Shown here piece after piece: positions 1 to 12,138 of a stretch of DNA of 64,000 nt. Positions within the stretch are counted from its first letter, which is position 1; each line of letters opens with the position of its first letter. Origin of the DNA: Apostichopus japonicus (taxonomy: Eukaryota; Echinodermata; Holothuroidea; Aspidochirotida; Stichopodidae); NCBI RefSeq assembly GCF_037975245.1, contig NC_092570.1:3566001-3630000 (forward strand). Direction: 5' to 3'. Under the pieces are notes generated by a model. It saw nothing but the letters and a program-made list of their open reading frames with translations, was not told where the DNA came from and made no database searches. The position numbers and the translations under genes are program-made.

Positions 1-1
1 A

Positions 2-869
2 CAACAGATCAGAACCTCTGTCGAGCAGCCTCTCCTACAATTAATGAACAGTCTCAACACAGATGCGGGTTACCAAACATTATCATCCAGTTCTGATAGG
101 GGAGGGGGAGGAGGAGTCCAGGTATCTCACACAGAGGGGAATGGAAATACAACAGATAAAGGAAACTTGTCCTTTATGGCCATGTCATCCATTGTGTCGC
201 AGCCAATGGAGTCAGAAGTGTACAATCAGCCTCTTCCAATGAGGTATGAGATGGCATCATCAGGCTCACAACCTCTCAGCTTGAGGTATCATTCAACATC
301 ACTAAACATGCAACCTCATGATGTGAGGTATGGCTCATCATCACTACCCATGCAACCTCATGATGTGAGGCATGGTTCCACGTCACCATCCATGCAACCT
401 CATGATGTCAGGCATGGCTCCTCATCACTATCGTTGCAGCATCCTGGTGTGAGGCATGGTTCTACATCACCGTCCATGCAACCTCCTGATGTGAGGTACG
501 GCTCATCCTCACTATCAATGCAACCTCCTGGTGTGAGGTACAGCTCCACAGGTGAACCGACACTACCTCCACTGACTGGATCACACACCACCAGACACAT
601 TCCGAGCGGGATGCCATCATCAACGATTTCAGAGAGGTACCATTCGGCAGATGGCGTACCAAACAACGGTCAAGTGGTTCGGCCCAGTGGGTTCTCAGAG
701 GATGGAAAGCTACCTCAAGAGGTCACCGATGATCTAAAGACCTCGTCGGGAGCAAGAGACATGAAAACTTCAAAGCTGTATCATTTTGAAAGACCAGAGA
801 ATGATACCTCTGTGAGATCTGCTCCTCAGTACGGAGGTCTCAAAGTATCCAGAATGAAAGATTATGAAG
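2..869 (+). CDS. Unrecognised gene, exon a (partial at left edge)
   Basis: Open from base 2 and ends GAA G before donor GTCAGT, phase 1. It carries the 42-bp tandem coding repeat. Reading through the donor gives only a poorly coding tail to 994. Confidence 0.7.
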
Positions 870-3800
870 GTCAGTGTCAGAGGTCTGTTTTACTATTTCT
901 TCTTTGCAGAGGCAGGGCTATGTGGCAGATTTGTATCTGTTACGGCATCGAAAACATGCCCTTCAGATGGGCCAGTTATGTTTTATGTGTATGAAACGAT
1001 GTATAGTATTTTCAAAGTATCATGTCAGAATAATTTCATAAACCGTTGTACTGCTTTGTACAATGTTATCACTGCAGTATTTTCAGAACAACCATACTTT
1101 TTCTGTTAATATTAGCATAAATTGAACACATGTATTTTGTCCCTTCTGTAACTGTTACTTGTCATTTAGCCTTTGAAGAAGATCCTGCTAGGATCGAAAC
1201 ATCAGGCCAACTTACTTTTACACACATGTATTTTGTGTCAGTGATTCATGTTTTAATTTAAAACAAAATGGGCTTCTTTTGAAAATAGGTCATGCCTGCT
1301 CCCTTAGAAAGTCATTGACCCCCCCCCCCCCCCTTAGAAACAGAAGTCTAGCTACACCCCTGATTAGAAATGCTAGCTTCCCCTCAAACAGTTGATACTA
1401 TCTGGAGAAAGATAACTTAAAAATGCTACTTTTAATACTGTTTCATATATCAATTAACATCTATAAACGGTACAGTTGACATGTTTTGCCTTTCCTACCC
1501 CCAGAAGGACAAGACCACTTTGCCCCTGTCCCAGAGAGTGATGACTTGAGCATTTCAGAACATCCCTTAGATAACACCAACCAATCGTATGTAGTTTCCC
1601 TTTTATCATCCGTGTTGAACTCTGATGTTATATATTGATATTCTGGGTACAGATTGTGTAACACTTATTCTTTAAGAGAATATTATTCCACACCAATAGT
1701 CGAATTCCCCATCTCAATATCTTAAGATACAGTTGGAATGTACCCTATTTTGATTGGCTAAACCTGAACCCTCTCTCACTTGAGGAAGTTGATCCCAGAA
1801 GATGGTCTGTGAAGTCATATGAGAGATTTTCTTCGTAGGCTTTCCTTACATATGATAACATTCCTGTTGATTTATCCTTGAAATGTGATATAATTGGGAA
1901 TTCTGCTTAGCTTTCGATGTTTCTCTGTGTTTAGAATTTCTTCAAAATTGATTTTTTTTTTTTTTTTTTTTTGAGAAATATTATTTTTCCTCTGTGGATT
2001 TAAATATTTTGAAAAAGATCTTACAACAACATTGATAAATGGATTCACTAATTCTTTAGAAGAGAGAAGAGGATACAGGGGAAAAAAATCTTTTGTTTTA
2101 GATTTTAATTAAAGAGGTTAAGTGACCATAATATGATGTGTTAAAGAGGTGGTAATTTCAACTATGCCCTTTAGTGACAGGGCTAGCATTTTTTTTTTTT
2201 CCTTTTCAATTTGGGGAATATTTTTCAACTCTGCCCTTAAGTGACAGGGCTAGTGTTTTTTTTTTCCTGCTGCAGTTTGGGGAATATAACTAGCAGACTT
2301 GGCCGGGAAGAAGATAGAAGACATTTGTTGCAACATTACCTAAAAGAGGTGAGAAATGGGTTACTCTAGTGGGCTGAGAGGGTCGATAGGGGGTTGGACA
2401 GTTGGAGGATAAACATGTCTCTCCATGGAAAGCCATTTTTTTTTTTCATGATGGATAATATCATGTTGTTCTCATATTTTTTGAGGACTAAGCTAGGAGT
2501 TACTTAGTGATGTGACAGTTGTCTTACTAGATATGATAGTTGAAGCATTTGGCCTATAGAAGGTGGCATTCAACTTATGGTTTTAATTGCTAGAAGATGA
2601 GTCTTCTGATGGTACCGGGTTTTCGTCATTTCTTTTGTCATTTTCCAGCTCTTGAATCAAACGTCTGTACCCGAGCAACTGGGTTCAGAGAGTCCTGAAC
2701 ACGGTGAATCAACTCACTACAAATCAAGAGGTATTTGTTTTATATTCTCTCTTCATACATTCTGTTATATTTATCCACCTAAATGTCCCTGGAGTAGTGA
2801 TTCACCAGCAGGCTTGCATTCCGGATCACAACAGCTTGAGTATTAGAATTCTCCTCCGGTATGAGTGGGAAGAATGAGTACACGGCTCTTAGCAAGAGTA
2901 CCAGTACATCTTTTGGGACTAGTTTGATATAGTGCTATTCAAAATGACCCAGTTAAGTACCAGTAGAAATCAAACAAGAAGAGAATGGGTACAGACTCGC
3001 CCCGAGTGTGTTCAAATGAGCTTGCAGACTTTGTTCATTGCAAGCTTGTGCTTGAGTTACCCTTGCTCTAGAGATTGCTTGAGATAGGTGCAATGATTGC
3101 TCTAGAATTGGAGGATTAACATTTGGATGAAATGTGGGAAGGAAAAGGGGAGGAGGAGTGGAGATTGAAGGAAGGGGGTGGGGGAAGGGATTCATTTATG
3201 TATGTCCCTAAAAAAACACCTTACATTGGGTCCAACAATGGTACTTCATGAAAACAAGAACATGGATTCCTTGTCACCAGCTAGTTGTCTAGGGGAAATC
3301 TTGATTCCGGAATTTTTTTTTTTTTTCTGTTCCTGGTCATATGGACCAGAAGAACTTGAGGGTACGGCTAATTAAAAAGTGGGTGTGGAATTTTCATTGT
3401 TAAAGAAACCAGAGTTGTAGATTTTAGAATGCAACTAACTTACAAATGATATGATTTCCCTTACTTAAGCCAAGAGCTTTAAGTATGTAATAATCTGATC
3501 AGTGAGACTGAAAAGTTTCATTTAAAAGACAAGAAAGAAGAAGGGAAAATATAAAGGCTCAGGACTCAGGTTAGTTTTACATTCTGGGCTGATGCCAGTG
3601 TAAAGTTAATTTAGTTTGTTCTTAAAAGGTTTCACTCACTTGAGCCAAGAGCTTCAAGTGGTTTAATGACTGTGGTCATTTCTAATTTCCTTTAGTTTGA
3701 ATGTCACTTCTCAAGTTTTCAAAATACATTTGTCGCTTATTTATCTTCCTCCAGATATTCACAAAGCTAGATTTAGTACGAGAGCTTCGAAGGTGTCTTC

Positions 3801-5659
3801 CACAAGGTCACAAGCATCCCATGGGACGAGTAATCAACATCCGAACAACTCTCAGAACATGAGGCACCATCACGATGTTCCACCAGTGTCTGCACCGACT
3901 AATACGCCTGTACAGAGGGATGTCGTACCAGTCAAGGATAGGTATATAGTAGTACCCTGGTGACAATCCTTCACGTCAAAAAACTGATAGCTCGTTCTTG
4001 GACAAGATCTCTTGCTCTGAAGTTCCCCACAGTGACTTTATTGCACAACAGTTTGTGAAAGTAACTTTGATAAAAAAGAAGGGAAAAAAAGAAGAATTTG
4101 TAGTTGAAGCAATCGTCCTGGTATAACCTTGACTAAGTCACTAACTAGTATCCAAAGCAAACAGATGATTCATTTGAAACATTTGAAATGTCTTCATAAA
4201 TTTAAATAAGCCGATCTCATTGATTATTTTCAAAATTTATGATTGACCAATGACCAGGCATCATCTAAACCTTTGTTTTTGAACGGAATTGAAATCATCA
4301 TTTTTTGTTGGGGGGGGGGGGGGGTCCAGAACGGGATTTGCACCAATAACCTCAGGATAACCCTGAGGTAAATGGTTTGAATCCCAATCTAACGAAACAG
4401 CAATTTGCTCTTTTCCATTGTTTATAATCCCAATTCAGTTTTTCATTGTTCATTTACTTATATACTTCATTAAGTTCTTTTTTCCATTTTTTTTTTCAAC
4501 TTTGGAATCTTGTCTGTCTCTTATCTTGTGTTGAATTCCACCCCCCCCCCCCATCCTTTTTTCTTTATGATTGTCATTTTATATACCCTAGAGTGATAGT
4601 ACCGAAGCAAACATCTGGAAAGTCTGGTCAAAGGTCAGGGGAAGAATCAAGGTCAGGTCGAAGGTCGGCTGAAGATTCTAGGTCGGGTCGTAGTTCAGGC
4701 AACTCTTCAGTCCTTCAAGGGAGAGTTGACTCCAGCAACGAACAAACATCAACAGTAAGAATAAATGTATGATTCCTCTTCTGCTGCGTCCTCTTTATTA
4801 CATGTCTCGCCAAGAAATACATCAGCTTTAGATGTACATGTGGTATATGTTGCATTAGTGACTTTAAACAGATGTTTTATAATTCTGAGAAACTTTCGTG
4901 TTTTTATCCTTAAAGACAAATATTTTCAGATAGCCTAGACGAGCTATTGCACTGTCATAATAGGTGTTCCTAGAATTGATCTTTTATTTACATATTAAAT
5001 TCTGACCAAAGAGGTAATTAATTTTCATCAGTTCATTAGGCCGATGGTACTGTTGTTTATGGGCATTCTGTTTCCAATTTACTGAGATGGGGGGGGTGAG
5101 GAGGGGGGTCGGGGGGAGGTAACTCAAAAGCTACAATAAAGTAAGAGATGAAAGAACTCTAGTTGATTTTGTGAGCTTGGTAAGGTTACCAACCTTACAA
5201 ATCAAGAAAACGGTATAAAAGCACAAGAGCTTCCCTAGATATTTATTTTGAAAAAGACAAAACAAAGTAAAACTTCCCAAGAATGTTGAAACATCTGTGT
5301 AAAGTCTCTTATGCAACATACTTCTAACACTGATCTCATGCTTATGTATTCTCTTGGCAAGATATGTTTTAATGATTGGTGTCCTTTTGAAAATACTCCA
5401 CTAATTCTCAATAATTACAATTATTATATATTAATTTTCAATTCATGGATTGCCTCTTTCAAAGATACTAAGACTGCATAAATGGTTTCTTCATTTCTCT
5501 TTCACAGTATATGTCTAATATACCTTTTCTTTTCTTTTCGTCTCCATTTTTTTGTAGTTTGGCACCAGCACGCCAAAGAAGAAAGGCCACCAACCTACAA
5601 AGCCACCAACAAGGAAATCCAAATCTAGCAAGAACAAACCTGCTGGAGTCTGGAGGTAG
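2..5659 (+). CDS. Unrecognised Ser/Arg-rich protein, 3' part of gene (8 coding exons, 5' end outside window)
   Basis: Joined exons are 2-869, 1505-1586, 2276-2348, 2649-2730, 3755-3941, 4592-4754 and 5558-5659, plus upstream exon(s) outside the window. The reading frame is open from base 2, so the ATG at 44 need not be the start. Every junction is GT-AG and phases match throughout (1,2,0,1,2,0). The product is low-complexity and probably disordered: Ser/Gly-rich start, a 14-residue repeat centred on MQP(H/P)DVR(Y/H)GS, a short charged helical stretch (REEDRRHLLQHYLKE), an RSG/SRSGR-rich block, then a Lys-rich basic tail ending PAGVWR. No catalytic or membrane motif is visible. I do not recognise the family; the basic tail could suit a cytoskeletal or nuclear protein, but that is a guess. 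Introns hold nothing coding that I can see. Confidence 0.75.
103..560 (+). repeat. Coding minisatellite, 42-bp unit (14 aa), about 6-8 copies
   Basis: In-frame repeats of the type MQPHDVRYGSSSLP run from about 230 to 560, with weaker units upstream. Substitutions between copies keep the frame, so the array varies by whole 14-residue units. Confidence 0.8.
1505..1586 (+). CDS. Unrecognised gene, exon b
   Basis: Acceptor CCCCCAG and donor GTATGT. It encodes an acidic stretch containing PVPESDDLSISEHP. Entry and exit phases fit both neighbours. Confidence 0.7.
2156..2285 (+). repeat. 65-bp tandem duplication spanning a splice acceptor
   Basis: Two adjacent copies share TTCAACT.TGCCCTT.AGTGACAGGGCTAG, a T-run, and TTTGGGGAATA. 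Only the second has CTGCAG before TTTGGGG; the first has TTTTCAAT there. Confidence 0.8.
2276..2348 (+). CDS. Unrecognised gene, exon c
   Basis: Acceptor CTGCTGCAG after a T-run, donor GTGAGA. It encodes LGNITSRLGREEDRRHLLQH and a short helix. The acceptor lies in the second copy of a 65-bp tandem duplication. Confidence 0.75.
2649..2730 (+). CDS. Unrecognised gene, exon d
   Basis: Acceptor TTTTCCAG and donor GTATTT; encodes LLNQTSVPEQLGSESPEHGE and more, phase 0 in and 1 out. Confidence 0.7.
3755..3941 (+). CDS. Unrecognised gene, exon e
   Basis: Acceptor CCTCCAG and donor GTATAT. Encodes a Ser/His/Asn-rich basic segment containing RFSTRASKVSSTRSQASHG; phases fit. Confidence 0.7.
4592..4754 (+). 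CDS. Unrecognised gene, exon f (RSG-rich)
   Basis: Acceptor ATACCCTAG and donor GTAAGA. Encodes imperfect repeats of SGRRS/SRSGR type, like an RS-type phosphorylation region. Confidence 0.7.
5558..5659 (+). CDS. Unrecognised gene, terminal coding exon
   Basis: Acceptor TTTTTTTGTAG, then a Lys/Pro-rich tail (KKKGHQPTKPPTRKS...) ending PAGVWR and a TAG stop at 5657-5659. Confidence 0.75.
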   Translation, partial: FGTSTPKKKGHQPTKPPTRKSKSSKNKPAGVWR

Positions 5660-7166
5660 CTAGTGTGGCTGGTTTGTTGTCATATGGTCGCAAGCAGCAT
5701 TGATCACAGATGGCAGGAGATGTATTCGCATGGAACCCTCTTCGGGTTCTTGTCCAAATTACGATAAAGTGTAACATTCCCGGCCGGCCAGACCATCAAG
5801 ACAAAGGGAATAAACTTGCAAGTTGGCAAGACAAAGGCTGTGGTTTTAATTTTTAGTATCAGTTCTGAGGGGTTTGAGGGTACACGACAACCATTAGGGT
5901 CTGTTACAACACTGGGCATTACTACTTGTAAATATTAAAATATAGATATATGAAACACAGGGCTTATACATACTACACTCAGGGATCCATTAATAGTGCC
6001 TTTTGTCATAACCCTTCATTTCTTGGTCAGACAATCATCATGGATATTCTAGAAGGCCAAACAAGCAGTAGTAGAATCTTCAAGGGGTCAAATTAAAGGT
6101 CAGTGTAACAGGGGCATTAGTTGAAAAATATATAGATACAGAGAGATAAATAGCAGCCATAGTACACTCTATACTCCAAACTTACATCTTTCCTTGGCAT
6201 TATTAGCGGATAAAGAAGGTTTTGTTGAGATACTGAAACAGCTAACTGAGCTTCATTCCAGGCATCTCTGTGATAGGTGCAAAGGAGCATCGATTGTTAA
6301 ATAATCTGGACACAACGATGGCTTGCGGTTCACTCAGGACTCCTCAGGGGAGTGGCTATCTATGCCTTGATTCTTAATGAAAAAACCCTCCAAATCAGAG
6401 TAACTATTTTTGAGGACCCGTGATAAGTTGAACAGTGTTTGTGGAAATTTGAATGGAAGTGACCATTCTTTGACATGACCATATTTTGAGGGCAAGTCTT
6501 CTTAACAAAGGTTCTGATCATCATCTCACAAGTCTTCCAGGATCGTTTTTTGCTTTAAAACTAAGATATATGGATCCTCTTAAATGTATGCAACAGATGA
6601 ATGGTAATACTAATTAATAGTAAAGTTTCTTAAAAATGTTGTCTTCCGTACACTTTTATTAAATCAGTACCAAATGATTGTAAGCATCGACAAACAACAG
6701 GCCTGAAATCTGAAACAACAGGCCTGAAATCTCTGTAAAGAGATGTCTTCCAATTGGCTATTCAAGTTAAATGAACTGAATTATTTCTGTAAATGATTGT
6801 AGTTATATATATAATATTAATATTGTAAAATAAAACACAGAAATCTGCATGGAAGTAAATTGTAGATATCTTGCACCTTGTCCAGCAAATGCATTTTGTA
6901 AAATTTTTATTGCATAAACCTTTGTACGTGCCTTTTGTGGAAGCGGTTTGAAGTCCGATGCGTTTTGCTTTTCTATGGTGAAAGTATTGATGCAAAAGAA
7001 TGAAGGTCAGATGCAAAATGTCTTATTAAGACAAAATGTATTCCAGGTTTGATTATTGTAAGAGTGCTGTGTAGCAAAAGATTTGTAAATGTTGATATGA
7101 AGCAACCAACACCTTGTCTGTCAAACTCATATGCTATTTATGAAGTGCCCTTCCGAGGGGAATAAA
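5660..7166 (+). other. Probable 3' UTR of the first gene, with poly(A) signal
   Basis: About 1.5 kb without a coding frame follows the TAG. A canonical AATAAA lies at 7161-7166, followed by T/GT-rich sequence. A small direct repeat (GAAACAACAGGCCTGAAATC, two copies) lies near 6700-6735. Confidence 0.5.
7161..7166 (+). terminator. Candidate polyadenylation signal AATAAA
   Basis: Canonical hexamer about 1.5 kb after the stop, followed by a T-rich tract (TTTTTCATTTTTTTTC). It is the best 3' end for the first gene. Confidence 0.45.
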
Positions 7167-10100
7167 ATCTTATATGTTTATATTTTTCATTTTTTTTCAA
7201 AGTTTTCCGTTATTTTCTCTGTATTATGCGATAGTTTGCACTATAATTTTTTTGGTAATGATTAAAATTATCCCACGTACGATTTAAAATGGATAGTTGA
7301 ACACAAACCCGCCTGTACTTAAATGAGTATTTTCAATATAATGATCATCACTAATGTACACACACATAAAGTGCACAGCAACTGTCAATTTTGAGGAAAA
7401 CCGTAAATTCTTGTCATATTTCCGACACAGATCATTCTTGTTACGTATAGATTAAAGGGAAATTCTGGTTTCCGAAGTTTATTGTTTATATTGTTTGTCT
7501 GCATTAGTTGGTTAAAACTGCATCAACCTGACAACACTTTGTATCTTGGAAATTTGGCAGAAAAAAAATTGTACGCATGCATTTGAGAACAGACGATCTA
7601 GTGAAGTCATCACAGCAGTTTAGCTGAAAATTTAACTGCTGAGGGAAAATATACTATTGTTAATAAAGAAAACATTGACAACTGAAGCAAGTTTTGCAAA
7701 TCACACAAAAACGGAATAAAAAAAGAAGATTTGAACAATATCTACCACAATGACTTCATAAATAGATAATATCTTGACCAGGGAGGATGATTTTAAAGAG
7801 AAGACGGTGTGTTCCTGGGGTTGCTGAAGCCAACTCTAACGTTGGGTGGTCTGGGTCCACCCCCCCCCCTCTCCGAAGATATTAAGACTTTGTTTTGAGA
7901 CAATACATGGTGCATTTTAACCTATCATTTAGGTCTATAATTAGATCTACAAGCAACATTGTGCTAATAACTACTACCCCTACCCACGACATGGTATCCA
8001 CATACATCCTGGAGTAAGGAAGTGTGCTTATCTGGTAGGAATAGTAAACAATCACACAACTATATCTAAAGTTAGGAACATGGTATTGAGATGGGGAATC
8101 TACAGAGTAGGATACTGTTCTTTCACATTACCTGAGATGAGATTACCCCTATAAACAATGAACATGTAGCTAATCCCATCGTTAAGCAACTCCTGATTAA
8201 TTCTCGGGATTGGCATTGCATAGGAAAGAAACATTTCAATTCTGTACCGAAATAAAAACTAAAAGAACATGTTGTAGGAAGAAGATAGAACGCGAACACT
8301 ACTTACTATCTTTAATCCCCTCCTCTCCCTCGTAAGGCTTAATCCCCCCCTCGGCATAAATTATACTTGGCTCCTTGAAATTATCTTCTAAATCCCATTT
8401 AAACACATTTAGCAACACGTTGCGTTTTGCACGAAAGCACTGTAATATATTCACACACGTTGACTATAATATTATGGTAGTACTCGGCATCCGTAGAAAC
8501 ATCGTTTTTTTAGTAGGACCAAATTCACTTTTTCATCACATTTACATCTTCTTTGTAAACTTAAATATCACACAGATCGAAATAATGAGATCATATTATG
8601 ACATTTGAGTGGTATTGCGATCTCAAATTGAATAATATCTGTGAGATATTAACGGTTGAATTTCTCGTATGTTTTCACGGTAGGCTCCTCTGTTCAAGAT
8701 AAATGCACAGCTGTAACATTAGGTTCAAACTGTGCAGATTTCTGTCAGCATTCGCAGTATATTGCGGAGACCCAAGTGTCGATATGTATATACGGTGTCT
8801 CCCAATTGACATCATTATAAACGTTTTACGAGACTGACATGGTTATTGTAATTTCGTTTGTAAAAATATCCTCCATAAATGGGTTGGCTTATCGTTTCTT
8901 CGACTGAGGCATGGGCACAGGTTTCAAAGATTGGCAGGGCGGAAGTGATGGGGGCGGGGGGGGGGGGGGTAGATGATAATTTCACCTAACTGGCTTAGGT
9001 AGGGGATGAACCTTTCCGGACTAAGGGAAAGATGCAGAGCAACAAAGGATTTTATACAGTATGGGATGTCACCCTGGGTCATTAAATTTGACTCGCGTGC
9101 ACTTGGGGAGGGGGGAGGGGTGGGTGCGAGCCACCCTACCCAGAAGAAAATACAAATTTAAATTTCAAGTGGTGTGTATACTGTGGCACATTTGGACTGA
9201 AGATAAGGTCTAAATGCAAGGTTATGGGAATAAATACTCTTGAAAAAAAGGAGCTGGGGAGGGGTGGGCTTTATGGTAGAGCAGAGGGTACGTCCTTAGA
9301 TGCAAAATCATGTGCTGTACATTGAACTGTAATATCATCATATAGGCCTACTGTAGGCTACAATGTTTGATATTGTCAGTTGTGGAGGGGTGGGGGGGGG
9401 ACAACCCCTTTGATTTTATTTGGGGGAGTATGAAGCATAATTAAATAACATTTATGGGGGTGGGGCTATAAGATGTCATGAATCATTTGGGGAGGGTCTT
9501 AGTGGAGAGGGTTTGTAATAATCTGTCTGTCCTGTGGGAGACGGAGACCCCACTCTACCTCTTGAGTTAGGCATGCCAGTGAACAAAAGAGCTGACTGCA
9601 CCCTTGCTTTAGCTTTAAAGGCTTACTTCATAGATTTTTTTCATCCCTGAATATCTTGTAGCCTAGAAAATGATAAATGAAATGTATGTATGTATTTCAG
9701 ATCCTCCTGCAAGCAGGAACTTGCGAAGAAGCCTCATTGGTTTATCAAAGCCGCAAGCTGACCGAAGTCAGTCTCTTAGATTCATATTTAACGTCCATGA
9801 ATATGAACTGTCAATTGTCAACAACTCTGTAACTGGACGACATACATTAATCTGGAAGTGACTCGAACCGGGGACCTTATCATTGAAAGGCATCGGCGTT
9901 TATTTAAAGCACTTGTATTTTTCTTTGATTTTCTTGGTCCAGGACGACATAAAGAGATTAAAAATTCTGCCTGCAGTAGTCTTTTAATTTAAAGCTGGAC
10001 TGTGTCTAGTTTCTACTTTGTTTCTCAATTTTAATCGACACAATGTTCGACTTGTTTCCCCGAGGCAGCTGGTGCAAAAAGATTAAAAACAAATCACAAA

Positions 10101-11988
10101 CTGATTTTGAAACATCTGTTGATTGTATCAAAAGTAACAAAATCTGTTTTGAGCAAACTTGTAAAACTACAAACATAGGTTAAAGTTTTTGTTAAATAAA
10201 TATTTCTAAAAAAGAGTTGGTTACATAAAGAATATTTGATCTATTCTATGCAAAGGAATTATAATGCAATGTTGAAGCGCTATCAGGGAAAAGAAAGAAA
10301 GAACAAGAAATCATTGAAAAGGAGATTACAGTATGAAAAAGCTGGAGTACAAAGAAGAATCGAAGCTGCTGATTTCATCCTAGAAGACATTTGTCAATTA
10401 TGGATGTAGGTGTTGGGGTCAATTTCTTGGGGTGAGGGTGGGGAAGGAGGGTGGGTGAGGTGAACTTCCTGCCTCCTTCACCCATGATGATAGAGCAAGG
10501 TGTTAAAAACTATTTACAGTATCTTTGAAAAAACAAGAGCTGTAGGTGTAGGTGACATCTAAATGTTTGTTAACAGCATCATTAAGATGTTCCATTCTGG
10601 TTGACTTTCTCAGTGGAGCTAGTTTTGTTCAAGACCCTGGCATTCTGAGCTGGTTACTTTGCCTGTTACAATTAATATAAGTGCACCCTAACATCCTCTT
10701 TCGAACATTTGTCAAAACGAGGCTAATACCAAAGGTGAATTATCTTTGCTAACATTCTTGACAAGCAGATTTGTGGAGGTGTGCCCTTAGACTTAAACAA
10801 AGACTACAGTGGAGCTGGTCTCCACTGAAATGTTGTCTGTCATTGATGAGAAGAATTCTAGACAAAACTTATAAAGAATGTTGGGCAACCTGTCCATTCA
10901 AACTTCATTACAAGACTAATTGAATACACTATTTTAATTCATAAATAAAAAAATAAATAAAGAAATAACTGAGTTATAATCAGGGGACGGGTTTCATTAA
11001 TCCACTTTTGGATAAGAAAAAATTGTTCGCTACACATGTTTTCAGTTTACAATATTTCAGGGCCTTTTAATACTGTCTGTCTAACGATCAACATAAAATA
11101 CTGGAATATTGTGCATCAAATCTAGACATTTGTTAGGTGGGGTGTCAATACTGTAAGACTTTTAGCAAGTCTGTAAATGTTATCAAACTTTTCTCAACCT
11201 CTACCATCTGTTCTGCATTTCACAGGGAATTTGCAAACAGCCAAATAGTACTGATACCTCTCTCCATACAAGACTGTTGTTATTTTGTAAAACTTTTTGG
11301 AACGAAAAACTTGAGGTATAACACTTGAATGCCAGCCATCTAGAAAAGGCAAAACTTGCTTGAAAATTTTTTTTGGGGTCAGTTGAAACCCAATTACAAA
11401 CATTTTTTACTTCTGCGATGCTAGCTTGCTGTTTCCGGAACTGTTTTCTACATATTTTGATGTTGGCTTTCCTGTCGGTTCAAACCGCTGAAACTGTTCA
11501 ACCGTTGAATATGTCCGTTCACACAGAGTCAACATTCTGAATGAAGAGTCAAACTAAAGCCACATGCAGGGCTATTTTATCAATGTTACACCTTTTTGAG
11601 ATGGAAAATGATCCCTGCAAAGATTTCAGGACTACACAGTTTGCAAGATATGTTACATAATACGCTACAGATAATAAACGGAGCTCCTGATGAAAACCTT
11701 AAAGACATCCTCCTTATATACCGCAGACTTTTCCAAGACCATATAATTCGCTGTCACATCTTTTGCCCTCACTTTATATCAATCAATGGCAGTCAGTAAA
11801 GATTTTTCGATGAGAATCCCATACCAGTCAATTCCAATGTTGGACACAATGTTACACAAATGATTGACCTTTAACAAACATTGTGGAATGTTGATTCCTG
11901 AGGGTATCACATTTGAAAGCTAATCATCTAAGAGTGAGGAATACGCTGAGGTAGTTGTTCCGTTCGTTTCTCTTCTTTTTCCGATCTC
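7167..11988. other. Intergenic region between two convergent genes
   Basis: No exon-like coding stretch is recognisable. It contains G-rich low-complexity tracts (8954-8968, 9108-9122, 9388-9400), a SINE copy near 9700-9901, and AT-rich sequence. The 3' UTR of HLTF (minus strand) must occupy part of the right end, but I see no convincing AATAAA for it. Confidence 0.5.
9700..9901 (-). mobile_element. tRNA-derived SINE, family 1, copy A
   Basis: On the minus strand a B-box-like GGTTCGAGTCACTTCC is followed by the family body (GTCGTCCAGTTACAGAGTTG, then GACTTCGGTCAGCTTGCGGC, then GCAAGTTCCTGCTTGCAGG). The same body recurs at 13133, 32374 and 59005. Confidence 0.75.
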
Positions 11989-12138
11989 TTACATCCCGAG
12001 TAAGATCCTGACATCGTCGATTCTAGCTTGCTGTCTCTGTTCGGCCTTTGCTTTGACTCCGAACGCCTCGGACATCAGCTTTCTCTTCTTCTCCTGGAGT
12101 TGCAGCATGCGCTCTTCGATCGAATCCTGGACTATGAA
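11989..12138 (-). CDS. HLTF: HLTF terminal coding exon
   Basis: Encodes [20 protein letters not shown] ... [13 protein letters not shown] and TAA at 11991-11989; matches the human HLTF C-terminus (KINEIRTLIDL). Confidence 0.95.
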   Translation of the reverse strand, partial: FIVQDSIEERMLQLQEKKRKLMSEAFGVKAKAEQRQQARIDDVRILLGM

